Source: Microvelia longipes
Taxonomy: Eukaryota > Arthropoda > Insecta > Hemiptera > Veliidae
Direction: 5' to 3'
DNA: 64,000 bases
Assembly: GCA_018340805.1 (NCBI GenBank)
Contig: JACMZG010000008.1
Location: 60,771,491 to 60,835,490, forward strand
The position numbers and the translations under genes were made by a program. This document shows, piece by piece, positions 1-11,749 of this stretch (its first letter is position 1; each line of letters opens with the position of its first letter). The notes beneath the pieces were generated by a model that had not been told where the DNA came from, did no database searches, and saw only the letters and a list, made by a program, of their open reading frames with translations.

Positions 1-79
1 TTTTATGCAATGTTCAACAAATACGCTTAAGTAATTTTATTACAAAACTAATAATTATTTGGTTGGTCCTGAAATATAA

Positions 80-455
80 GATCGCTACGCTCAACCTCAT
101 AATTTTTATTTCTATTCCTTCTACTTCTAATTTTTTATCACTAATTTGGTAATAAAAATCACCAAATTTAAACTCCAACACGTCTTCAGATAGTGAATAC
201 ATTCGTTTTTGTTTTTATAAGTAGACCTAAAGATCAATTTTTGTGCCAAGTTTTAACTCTCTAGCATAAATACCCTAAGATCAATGATGATAACACACAC
301 AAATACAAATAGACACCTTTAAAAAACTACAGGAGATCTTAAAAACACCAGAAACGGATAATTCAGGTGAAATCTCGGTTTCGAACTTCTTTTCGTAAAC
401 ATAATACTTTTTCAATATGACTACGGTATAAATGAAGAAAATTAAAAATATGTTA
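80..455 (-). repeat. 5S-family repeat, degraded copy
   Basis: The stretch reads, on the minus strand, as a decayed copy of the family seen more intact near 17.9-18.7 kb and 42.5-43.1 kb. Landmarks in order on the plus strand are a hairpin remnant (GCTACGCTCAACC), a truncated middle, the block around ACTCTCTAGCATAAATAC, a CA-rich stretch after GATGATAACA, and the closing block with ACGGTATAAATGA. The 5S-like segment is missing. It is non-coding; the short open frame across it is a by-product of the repeat. Confidence 0.7.
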
Positions 456-1399
456 AACTAATTTTATGACTACTCAGAAAGAAATGAAAAGCCGAAGTTA
501 TTTACAATAAATTTTAATGAATAGAAAATAATATAAAAACTTGAGTATATATACATAAAAGTTTAAACTAATTCATAAAATAACGAGGATTACATAAATA
601 AAGGTATTATACTAATTGTTGGCAAGCAAATGTATACATGCACTATAATATTCGCTTAACGGATTAGGCAATAAAAAGTTTATATTTACACTTTATTTAC
701 AAAATACTTTAAAATATTAATATTTTATGTTATAATGCTAAGCTAGTAAAACCCGTATAAATTTAAAAAAACTGCATAAAGAAATATAAACTAAAATGAA
801 AAATAAAGCTATTCAAATAAATCTAGCTTTAAGAAGAGAATGAAGAAATAAAATATTTATTTAATACACAAAGGTTAGTCAGAAACAGCCAAGTTTAAAA
901 TAGACCAACCGATTAGTGAATGTAAGTAGATGGGATATAAGTCAAGAAAATAAATAGTCAGAGTGCGCTTGAGGCGATTTTCTCTTGTAAGATGTACGAT
1001 TAGCATTCATTCATAAAGAATACTCGTAGTGAAGTCTTCATCAGAAAGAAATTCACGATATAAGAATATCCGTTAAGTTTAATAGCAGTATATCTTTACA
1101 ATATCTTTTTCAATATGATTGTCTAGGTAACCTGTTCTTAAACAATAGGAATCATCCTTTTATTTTGCAACTATTAAATGTTAATCAAACTTTCTTTTAA
1201 ATGTTTATATTTACGAGTTTTAAGTATTGTTAAAGTAAAATAATAAATCGCTTATTATTTCACATACAATAATAAATTTAAAAAAATGTATTATTAAAAA
1301 TTTACAAATCAGTTTTGAAGATATAGCGAGAAGTACTAAGACAGGATTTCATCTTATACTTCTATAGTTTTTTATCATGGGATGTACAAGGAAGATTGT
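456..1399. other. AT-rich stretch, nothing recognised
   Basis: No reading frame of credible length, no splice-bounded exon, no RNA gene and no repeat shared with the rest of the window was seen. The base composition is uniformly AT-rich. Confidence 0.5.
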
Positions 1400-1407
1400 A
1401 AGTGTAG

Positions 1408-2234
1408 CATAGAGATATATACTAGAGGGGGCATAGCCTATCTTAATACATTAAGAGCCCTGAAACATTATTTTGTGGCTCTCAGGGGCTCTGTGGGTAA
1501 ATCTTCGGTATACGGTGCACCCTGTTATCAATACTATATATCGATATATTTTTAGTTACGCGACACGTAAACGAGAACTGAGCACTTAAAAGATAAGCAG
1601 CGTCGTTAAATTATTAATTATAATTAAACATTAAAAAAAACCATACAACAAATAAATGAAAACATTAACAACAAAAATATAACAAAACCCTGAAAACAAC
1701 AAACACAAAAATACGCATAACATAAAATTAGATGTGGTTTATCATCGATTATTCTTATGAAAACATAGTTAAACCATTATAAAAACATAAAAAAAAATAT
1801 GAAAATAGTTATAAACCATTTTACAACAAATAAAAAAAAACAAAACAACAAAAAAAACTTTTAAAAAAATAATAAAATATGTTCATAAACGTAAAAGAAA
1901 AGGCATATTTCGATTATTCCTACGTCACATCTCTAAACTAAAAATATATCGATATATAGTATTGATAACAGGGTGCACCGTATACCGAAGTTCAGCCGCT
2001 CTGTGTAACCTCATTGAAACCTCTTTTAAGAGTGAGTTAAGGTTACAATAAATCAATTATTTTTGGCTTCCTGCGAAGGGTTTATGTTATGATCTATATT
2101 TGCCATGATCTACTATATAGATCACTGTAATTTTGTTTTGTTTATTTTTATATTGATAGTCGAAGGAGGTCAGGTTATTTTTTTGATGTTTCAAAATTCA
2201 ACCAAAAGGGCCCCTCTAGTAATATATATCTATG
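1408..2234. mobile_element. hAT-1 non-autonomous element with 8-bp duplication
   Basis: The element starts CATAGAGATATATACTAGAG and ends with the near-perfect inverted form (CCTCTAGTAATATATATCTATG). It is flanked on both sides by the 8-bp direct repeat AAGTGTAG (1400-1407 and 2235-2242), the duplication size left by hAT and related transposases. It has no transposase frame, so it depends on an enzyme encoded elsewhere. Interior landmarks shared with other copies are GGGGCTCTCAGGGGCTCTGT and TTTCAAAATTCAACCAA. It is interrupted by another element at 1496-1997. Assignment to hAT rests on duplication length and is an inference. Confidence 0.85.
1496..1997. mobile_element. 502-bp inverted-repeat element nested in hAT-1
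   Basis: Near-perfect terminal inverted repeats of about 50 bp (core CTTCGGTATACGGTGCACCC) bound an A-rich, non-coding interior. The 8-bp direct repeat GCTCTGTG lies immediately outside both ends (1488-1495 and 1998-2005), and one copy belongs to the interrupted host element. This is therefore a later insertion with a hAT-type duplication. No second copy was noticed in this window. Confidence 0.85.
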
Positions 2235-2289
2235 AAGTGTAGGATGTTCTCTAGGTGTTGAAGAAGTTGTTGTCTCTAGGATGTAGTCT

Positions 2290-2720
2290 AAGTTGTTGAA
2301 ATTCCGGTCATGTAGATGAAGAGGTCTTCCGGTGCTAACCGCATCAACGTAGAAGAAGAATCCAACGTATCGCTTCCACTGTCGAATATATCTTTAGGGA
2401 TTTAGGACTACATGGATAAAAACACAATACTCTACAAAACTGAACTGAACTTGCCTTTTTATTCATGATGTCATACATCCCTGAAGATTCCTCCAACAAT
2501 GGAAGCGAAACGTCGGATTTCATCTACATTGACGCGGTCACCACTGGAAGACTTAAATCTACATGACAATAACCGCGGAAGCCTACGCAGTTTATTATGT
2601 CAAAAGATACTGACACTTTTAATCGTTCATAAAAAAAGTAAGACGATGTCATTATACGCTAGCCCCTTCCCCCCCCCCTCCCCCGAAAAGAATATTAAAA
2701 ATATAGATTAAATTTCAAAT
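2290..2720. repeat. Fold-back copy of the GSETS/EDLNL repeat module
   Basis: The plus-strand half contains the module CCCTGAAGAT...GGAAGCGAAACGTCG followed by a stretch reading STLTRSPLEDLNLHDNNR. The left half (about 2310-2450) is an inverted, more diverged copy, so the region can fold back on itself. Related copies lie near 32.9-33.1 kb and 59.2-59.5 kb. The frame breaks soon after the motif. It is best read as the end of an unidentified retroelement, not as a host gene. Confidence 0.6.
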
Positions 2721-4019
2721 TTTATTAAAATTTCAAATTAAGAATAAGAAAGAAGAGTTAAGAAGGAGAGTTAAGTTAAGTAAGAATAAGAGTAAAAGTG
2801 AATTCAAAGAAGCTAAGAAAGTTATTGAACAAGAATTTTCCTTCATTAATTAAAAGTATTTTCCCAATAAATAATTTACCAAAAAGCCTTCGTGGGACAA
2901 ATTAAAAGCTTTCTTTAACACTGAATTTCTAAAAAATAAATATAAAACTTAATAACTCTTCTAAAGAGCCTTGAGGCAAATTTATCTTTAAAAAACATTT
3001 TACACGAGGAAGCCGTCTGTTTTAATCAACTCGGTTAGTTAGTAATTACAATCCGTTGTCTTGTCTTGGCTAGTTACTAATATCGCTTTTTGTAGCAGAG
3101 GTTTGAATTAAAGAAAACCGTCGGGAGTTTTAATAACCAATGACTTCATTTAGTCTTCCTATAGAGCTTTTAGACAAACTTAAAGGGGTAAAATCAATAG
3201 GAATTATTATTTTACTCAGGACCTAAAGGTCTTGCAATTCTGCCTATTTTTTCTTCCATTTCCTTGGGATTTAACAACCAACAAATGAAATTGAGTTCCA
3301 TTTCCAGGGACTTAAAAAGTTTAGGCAACGCAGATTTTAGAAAAAAATAAATTATTTTTCGATTTTTTCCCCCCAAAAGATTCCGTTTGCCTTTTTAGTA
3401 CAAGTATGAAATGTATAATATAAAAGAGGAGATACAAAAGATGTTATTGGCTTTTTTCATGAGGATTTGGTAACTGATAGGAAAACCTAATGGCGTCCAT
3501 TCAGCAAGTTTCTTTGTTGAGTAAAAGAACTGAATGCAAGTTAAAAACTTTGTCTTGTAGGGTCAATACCTTTTGAAAACCACTAAAAGAAATGAGAAAA
3601 TAAATCCCTTTATACCTTACGAGGCATCAACCAACTTTTTTTCATCAAAAAATAAATTTTATACAAAACGGTCTTTGCGACAATGCAGGACTTATAGATG
3701 TATTAAAGCTCTCTTATAAGAGGACTTTAAAAGACTTATAAACTCGTTTGCCTTTTCTCCACTTTTTTATACAAATGTAAGAAAAAAACTTTTTTGGAAA
3801 ATATAATTTTTATTTATCAAAAGTATTTGCTTGTTATAATTTTTATTTGTATTAAAATTTTACTATTGTAAAATATTTTATAAATATGTTTCATCGCAGA
3901 TTTAAATGTACCAAGCATTAAATATTAACTTCATCTAATATTAACTTTTAAATTTAATTTTAATATTAAATTTTAAAATAAAAGTATATACGTATTTAGT
4001 AGTATTTAAATAAACACGG
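2721..4019. other. AT-rich stretch, nothing recognised
   Basis: No credible coding, RNA or repeat signal was found. Short purine-rich runs such as GAAGAGTTAAGAAGGAGAGT near 2750 look like simple sequence. Confidence 0.5.
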
Positions 4020-4200
4020 TAGAAATTATGAGTGACATAGACACACACACATAGACATATTAATAAAAAAAACACTCAGAACGCTATAAAATTGCCTGAA
4101 ACGGATAATTATAATGAAACTTTGATTTTTTTGTTTTTAAGGTAAATACAATACTTTTCCTCATTAAACCTACGCCAGGGTAGGTAAGGAAAAGTAAAGA
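4020..4200 (-). repeat. 5S-family fragment
   Basis: Only the outer end of the family is present: a CA-rich run, GCCTGAAACGGATAAT, AATACTTTTCCTCATTAAAC and a decayed terminal hairpin. The 5S-like segment and GNA hairpins are missing. Confidence 0.6.
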
Positions 4201-4576
4201 AATACAGTACAGCATTGTTAACACTGAAAATGAATTAGACCAATAATGAAAAAGGTTAATATAAAAGTAACATATAACAACATATTACAAGAAGCTATAC
4301 AACATATTAAGAAGAGGCCAAAGCTTCTTAGCGTAGGAAGCAGCTTCGCGGCCACATAGTCGTTGTTTTAAGTTCGTCACATTACTAGTTTTTATAAGTG
4401 GCATACTGCCACTCTAAAAGCGAATTTTCAAATGTATTTATCAAAACGTGATTTATTTACATTATGTTAAATATGTGAATCAATAACGCCTAGAAACTAA
4501 TAGAAACATGTGAGAAGAAAATTCTCGTACATACACACCAGATGTATATATCTCGTGTATTTACATATACACATAC

Positions 4577-4578
<2 letters not shown>

Positions 4579-4634
<56 letters not shown>

Positions 4635-4702
4635 TACATATACTATAATAACTAATTGTATATATTATATATAAATAATATATATAATATATATATATAT
4701 AT
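4579..4702. repeat. (TA)n microsatellite
   Basis: An almost pure TA run with a few interruptions toward the right. One of about twelve such arrays in the window. Confidence 0.95.
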
Positions 4703-4724
4703 TCAACAATATAAATATATTCTT

Positions 4725-4810
4725 GATTAGCGAGTCCTCCCTACCATGAACCTAACCTCGTAAGCTCATTTTTTCATCGAAAATTCGCTAAAAGAGGTTT
4801 TGGGTGCACA
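4725..4810. repeat. Fragment shared with 8.5 kb and 40.4 kb fold-back arm
   Basis: The order of CCTAACCTCGTAAGC and GAAAATTCGCTAAAAGAGG matches 8520-8600 and the inverse of about 40400-40460. It appears to be a piece of the element inserted at 40276-42454. Confidence 0.5.
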
Positions 4811-7800
4811 CTTGATATAGTCTTATCGTAGGAAGGTAAAAGAAAGAAATCCAAACGTTACTTTTTAAAAAATAAAATTAACTCTAACTAATTTTATTTA
4901 TTTATTTAATTTAAACTTTCTATGCTGTAGCATGTAAAACAATTGAAGCGATGAAAATTCCACTAAAAAACTTGGCGTGACTTTTCCAGATTATTTCTTT
5001 TTTATTGAGATTTAACATGAAGACTATTATTGAATATGTCAATTGTAAATTCAATTTTAATAATTACAAGTATAAAAGAGTAAAGGTTTCCGCTTTTCGT
5101 GTTAAAAATTAAACTTATATTTTGTCAGACAATTAGTTATTATATTTTAATAGGTTTAATGCGAGTAATTGAAATAAAAAGAGTTTAACACAACAAACCA
5201 AAATACTTTAAGAGAAAAATAAAAAAAGTATATAATATTTAATGAAAAAAAGGGAGATAAAAAATATCTATCAACAATTGTTTTATTTATTTTAAAATGC
5301 AGAAAAGAGCAAATGAGCAAACAGAAATGTGATATTTAAGTTCAACAACTTTAAACGTCAAGAGTTTTAAGTCAATTCGTTTTGAATAAGCCCTCAGATT
5401 CATCGACATGACAAGGGAAAAATTAGTGTAAAAAGTTGTGCAGACTATGAAATAAAGGACAGACGTCTAAAACATTTCTAAAACCTACAAATAAACAACA
5501 CTAGTCCTCTTGTCTAGGCATCAGAAAGTAACCAAAAAAATATGAGGACTAAAAAACTACTGCTATACTACCCTCATGAGATGAATAAAATATAAGTTAG
5601 GATCAAGGAGACTTTAAATAAAAAATGCCTCCTGGTATAAAAAATATTGCACCTATTCTTAGAGTGAAGAGAGAAAAGGTAGCGGAGAAGTATTAACTCG
5701 AGTAAGGTAAGAGCTTTAGGACAATACAGACTGTAACAGGAGAAGACTCTTTGTCAGACCCCCATAGCAACCACAAAGGGCTCTGCCAGAAAAAAAGCAA
5801 GAATTTTCTGTGTAAACGGATAACCTCTTGATTATCAACCACAATAGAAGGGAACAAACCCTTAAAGTACTAATTCTTAGCACCAGCATCAACGCACAAA
5901 AAGAAGATGCGTCAAAAAATACTACCCCTTGGAGCCGCCGGGGGCATAGTAACGTTATATTCAAAAGATGAAAGGAGAACGCCCCTGAAATAACACCATA
6001 CTAACTGTTGATTTTATAAGGGCTCGTCTTTTCTTAATCCTTTCCTATACACACTACTTTATTATTATATTATTAAAAAAATATTTCGTATGATTTTAAC
6101 AACAAAAGATCCATATTTTTTATTACCCAGGAACGAATGATTTAAATATAATCATAATGTAGATGCTGGTATCAATTTTGAATTTTTAACGGTTTTAAAT
6201 CTTTATTATTTAATAGCTACTTCATCGCTGTGTGAAAAATGAGATACTTATTCAAACTTAGTATAACCCTATGAAAATCCTGATAAAAGCACAACCTTAA
6301 TATAAATCAATTTCACAAATAAAACAACAGCAGGTACACTACATAAGCGTGTAGAATAAAGTGGAGTAAGTCCCTCATCAATAACTGAGAATCTAACAAT
6401 ATATAGCAAAAAAGTGGTTTTATTTAAAAAAAAATTAGTTAATTACAAACTAATCATAAAAAATATAAAATGTTTATTTTCTTAGATTGTAAATGTATGT
6501 AAATTTATTATTACAGAATTTTTTACAGAAATGTACTCAGCAAGGAATATTTATTTATTAAAATAGAGAGTTCTGCTTTAATTGGCTAATTAAATTTTTA
6601 ATATAAAAACTTCTCTTCTCGCAAGTAGAGTAAAAATAATTTTAAACTATATAAATTAATTTTTCTCAAGATCCAGACCTACTAAGATTCTGGTATATTA
6701 AAGATTTAATACAATTGCTCTCTTATTAAAGCTTAGCCATTTTACTCGCAAAAGATAAATGGTAAACATAAAATATATTTTATATCGTCTTCACGGAACA
6801 TCAAAGAATTTTTTTTAATAAATATCTGAGTCATGGAATCCGGTAAATAGAACTTAATAACACTTAAACACGAAATAACGGGTTTCAATTATTTGAAAAC
6901 AACCAGTTTATTATTAAAAAAAAAATATTTAACAGAAGAAAAAGAAGAAATCAAGTTGGAGAAAAGTTATCAGCTTCAAGTAGACATTTTTTGGAAGACC
7001 AGATAACTCAGTTCACTTTAAAAAGCCATTACAGAAGAAATTCCGTCCGAGACGTTAATTACCTAAAGGTCTCTTAAAAGCAATAAACATATTTTATAAA
7101 GGTATAAGAAATTTAAGAGACGATGTATTACTTGAGAAAAGCTGAAGAATTCAAACAATACCACGATAAAAACGAGTGTCGCAAAAATGCGCTAAATTTG
7201 AAAGCACTCCAGACTTTTAAGTTAAAAATACCTAAGTTAAACTTACTGCGCCAAGTTTAAAAGCGTTAAGTCAAGCCTCCTCATTTAAAAAAAAGTACAC
7301 AGTTCTTTTAATATTATTTAAACTTAACCGTATTTTTTTAATCAAATTATAACAGAATAGATAGTATTGAAATAAAAAGCTAAAAAGTTATTAAAAAGAA
7401 CAATCTTTTATGATTTTCCACTTCTTAAATTTAAAATTCTAAAACATATAAAAATTAAATAGAAAATAAAATAAGCGTTGGTGTGTCCAATAGAGAAGAC
7501 TTATTATCATAACTAAGTACAATTTACTTGTTAAAGAACATAAATTTAAAATACAAGAATATGCTTACATTACTTATAAAGTGACAATGCATGCTTCATA
7601 GGTCAGATAATAAAAAAAGCTCATTTGCACAACTAAATGAACAGGTTAGGTACAGTTTTATAGGAAATACCTTTTTAGTACTATTGGACTCAAAATTATA
7701 ATATTCATATTTAAATAGATAATAAAAAACAAATTTTGCACTGCTAGTGCATTTCATGTGACATTAAGATTTAAAATTTTTAAAAATCAGGAAGCCAGGA

Positions 7801-8439
7801 GGTTTGGATTAAACTTATTTACATACTGCATAACTATAAATAGCTAAATATACTGGGTTTTACTAGCAAAGGAAGAATGGAAATGGGCAGTGAATAAACA
7901 AATTAGGTATAGTAGGCTAAAAGATAATTTGCATACAGTTTACATTCATTATAATAAAAGATCCTATTTTGGTCATTTTAACCTATGAGCTTGTTGACCA
8001 TAAAATCTACGTGTAAGCATTTTTTGGTCAGAAAAAAATCATACAAAAATTATTTTCTAGAAATAAAAAGTAAATTCCTAACTAAAATTCAACTAAACTA
8101 AATCCTAACGAAACCAATTTGTAATTTATACTACAGACTTGTTTAAAATGCGTCGCACAATAACACAATTGTAAGTAAAATGATAATACTATCAATGAAA
8201 TTAACAAGATACAGTCAACCAAAACAATGCAAAAGTAAAATGGAATTTGGTAAATTTATATAATAAAAACTATTAATGATTTAATATTCTGTAGAAGATA
8301 AGAATTCTGTAAGACTTAAGAATTACCTACTTTGACTTTGACCTGAAGTAGACACGAACATGCTGGTTGGTTTTGTATAAAAATAATGTTTTTTGGAGGA
8401 TTTGAAAGTCAATGAGTTTAAAATTTCAAGTTTACTGGC
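4811..8439. other. AT-rich intergenic stretch
   Basis: Both strands were read. The longest open frame, on the minus strand at 5716-5964, has no recognisable domain and no neighbouring splice or repeat context. Nothing else could be supported. Confidence 0.5.
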
Positions 8440-8499
8440 AATGAGTTTTTATACAAGCAAATGATTGATTGGTAATACCTCCTGTAATAAAATTTTAAC

Positions 8500-8620
8500 A
8501 CTTGTAACATAAAACAAAAATACCCCCCATGACCCCAACCTCATAAGCTTATCTTTTCTTTGAAAATTCGCTAAAAAGGAAAAGTTTAAAACTTTTGATT
8601 GTATCTTAAAAAAATAACCT
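8500..8620. repeat. Fragment shared with the 40.3-42.5 kb fold-back element
   Basis: CCCCAACCTCATAAGCTTAT and GAAAATTCGCTAAAAAGGA match 4725-4810 and the inverse of about 40400-40460. It is a dispersed, non-coding fragment. Confidence 0.5.
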
Positions 8621-9242
8621 CCACATACCTCCAAGAAGCGTAATGCTTAGAAGCAAAGTTTTTATTATTATTATTATTTAAATTAAGAAAGCTATTTCGA
8701 TCTTTCATAAAAGTATCTCAAAGTCTTTAGCAAGTACCTCAAGTTCTTTAAGTTGTAAATAAGAATGGCAGAAATATAAAGAACCTCTTAAATCAGATAT
8801 TTTTCAAATAAAATCAAAGTTACATCAAATAGGTTTATTTCTTTTCGGGAATAAAATTACAATAACATTTATAATAATTAATGTTAATAGTTATCAATTA
8901 TTCAAAATAATTAATTTATAATCCGGTCCAAGGATTTCATATCCTTATCTGATTCTTCAATTCATTTTAAAAAAATATTGATTTGAAAGTATCTATCAAA
9001 TTTCAACTTATTTAATAAGAATTAGTTAATTATTAATATCATATTACTTTTTTATAATAAAGTATTGTTTAAAGCAATATCTTGTTAATTTCGTTTTATT
9101 ATATTTTATTTGTCAAGCTTAAAATACAACTGATGACTGATCAATCAAAATTGATAGCCTTTGCCATCGTCAACCAAGTTATAAGACTGGGAGTAATCCA
9201 ATGGTAATAGTGTTGGTAATATTAGTATTTCATGTACGATTG

Positions 9243-9562
9243 CATAGAGATATTATCACTAGAGGGGCCCTATAGGATAAATTTTGAAACATAGAAAAAA
9301 TAACCTTACCACATTCAATTATAAATATAACTAAATAGTCAGTACAAAATTACCATAACTTACATAGTAAAACATTAAAAATATGAATCAAAACACAAAC
9401 AATGTGCTGGAAACCGAAATAAATTTATAAATTATAACCTCATCTCACTCTTGATGGAGGTTTCAATGAGGTTACAGAAAGCCCCTGAGAGCCCTAAAAA
9501 TATGTTTCAGGCCTTACAATGTATTGAAATAGGCTATGCCCCTTCTAGTATACATCTCTATG
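9243..9562. mobile_element. hAT-1 non-autonomous element, 320 bp
   Basis: It begins CATAGAGATATTATCACTAG and ends CTTCTAGTATACATCTCTATG in inverted orientation. Flanks TACGATTG (9235-9242) and TATGATGG (9563-9570) look like a diverged 8-bp duplication (six of eight bases). The interior shares AAAGCCCCTGAGAGCCC and the ACTCTTGATGGAGGTTTCAA block with the 1.4-2.2 kb copy, in reverse orientation. No coding capacity. Confidence 0.8.
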
Positions 9563-9570
9563 TATGATGG

Positions 9571-11740
9571 TCTTAATACAAAAATGGCTAAATATATAAA
9601 TAAAATAAAAATTAGATGTCGTGTAAACTAAGGAATGTAATGCAAACTAAAAATGTTACCGATATTTAAACAAATAAAAATAAGATTTTATAAGACACGC
9701 TGATAAGATAATATATTGGCAATTAATTTCGCTCATAATACGTCTAATTAATATTGCATGTAATTTGAGATGGAACTAAATTAACATAAACATATGACAT
9801 AGAAACCGATCAGTCTGTATACATGTTCGGTCAAAATAATAATTCTTTCATTTTATTTATTACAAGAAAAATGACTACTAAAAATGTTAATCGTTACCTT
9901 ACATGCTGAGCAATAAAAAATTCTGGGGCGCAATATTATATGGTTGCAACTTTAAAAAACTTCATGATTGATTAAAATGCGTATGAATGGGATCCATTAT
10001 AATGAAAAATAATGTAAAATTATGTAATAATAAGGGATAGTTATATAATTTTAATGATAAATTATATAATAGTAATGAATACATGTAAATTTAAATTTTA
10101 GCTAACAAAATTTGGCATTAAGTTGCAAAACAAAACGTATAATTTAGATCATAATTTCAATGTATAAGCAAGATAAAACAATTAAAAGGTCTACAATCAG
10201 AAACATGATGATGGTCAGGTTTAAGAAATTATGATAAATAATGAGAAGAAGTTATCAGTAAAAATAAAGTTAGTCCTAATTTTTTATTAAAGTAATTTAT
10301 CAATAAACATGTTTCCTTAAACGTAATGTAAACAAATATGTCTCCTTCGATAAATATGTTGTTATTAAATAAGTAAAAAATAATCAAACATGCTTCAATC
10401 TTAAGTCTACAATTTAGCATGCAAATATATATAAGAAGAAACTTACATTCAGTAACGAAAAAAATAATCCAAATAGATGTCTTCAGAAGGAAATGAAATT
10501 GTGATATTTTAATTTCCGTGTTCACTTATAACTTATTTAAATCGTTCAGCAATTAAAACAAAATAAACTAACTGATAAAAATATTCGAAACAATAAAAAA
10601 ACAACACCGATAACGAAAATAAATGTGTAAACGTGATATTCCGGTTAGATATTGTCGATCGGATATTCGTAAAGAAGTTTTAACCGGAAATTACGAAACT
10701 CTGATTAAGATAGTAGGAAGCCGTGAAGGCGACTGGCTTGGTGAAGTGTAGGATCTTCCCCCCTCTACCCGTACACAGGGGGGCATGGTGGGGAGTGCGC
10801 ACGACCCCTAGAAATACTACCTTCTGATTACAACCCCCTCATCCCTCTTGTTTAGCGATTCTTCAAAACAAACTAGTAAAAATTTATGTGTTAGTATGCT
10901 AATGTTATGATGTTATTTCATTATATTCAACTACGCATTAAGACAAGCAAAACTCTGGCTATCATTAACATGCGCTTTTTTTTATTAAAAGTATGTATTA
11001 GAAGTTTGAAAACTGTCTAAAACTTAGTTTGTTTTTTATTTAAATAAAGAAATGAAAAGTTAACACAAGTTAATTGTGTTAATGTGAAATTTTTTCCCAT
11101 GATCATTTGGTTTCCAAATGGTTTTGTATAGAAGTGCGTATAATAAACTTTATGAATACTTAATAATCTTGTATTTATACATTTAAATACGGTAAATATT
11201 CTCAATACAGTATATTCTCATACAACATTAGTACACTAAAGATAGTAAGTTCAGAGCATGGATTAGGATTTGAAGATTATAAACTAAACCTTTATCTTAG
11301 TCATTCAAAAAGTTCAAGAAATAGATGATAAATTTAAGTAGCCAATTACCTTTGATCTTCTTTTATGATTACTCAAAGAGAAGCGTCAGAATAACTATGG
11401 AAAAAGTAACTTCAACTGAATTAGAAAAACAAGAAGCCTTCGACGTTTTGGCCGCACCGTGACCACGCAGTCGTTGTCCTATGTCAGTTTGTCATATTAC
11501 TAGTTTATATAAGTGACATACTGCTACGATATAAGTGAATTTTCAAATGTAATAGTAAAAAATGTGATTGGTTTAAATTACGTTATATATGTCAATCAAT
11601 AAAATTTGAGCTAATGCTGATATTAAAATGTACCATACATGTATTTTGTTAACCATATATAGCCATGTTAACCATATATGTAAAGCATACTATATATGTA
11701 AAAAAATTCAGGCTGATCTAAGCACATTTTAAAATGTGTG
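9571..11740. other. Intergenic stretch with a short GC-rich island
   Basis: Mostly unremarkable AT-rich DNA. The exception is about 10730-10830, a C- and G-run-rich patch with an inverted CCCCCC/GGGGGG pair around CCCGTACACAGG. Small open frames on the minus strand (10229-10525, 11017-11205) show no domain and look like chance. Confidence 0.5.
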
Positions 11741-11749
11741 ATGTTAATG

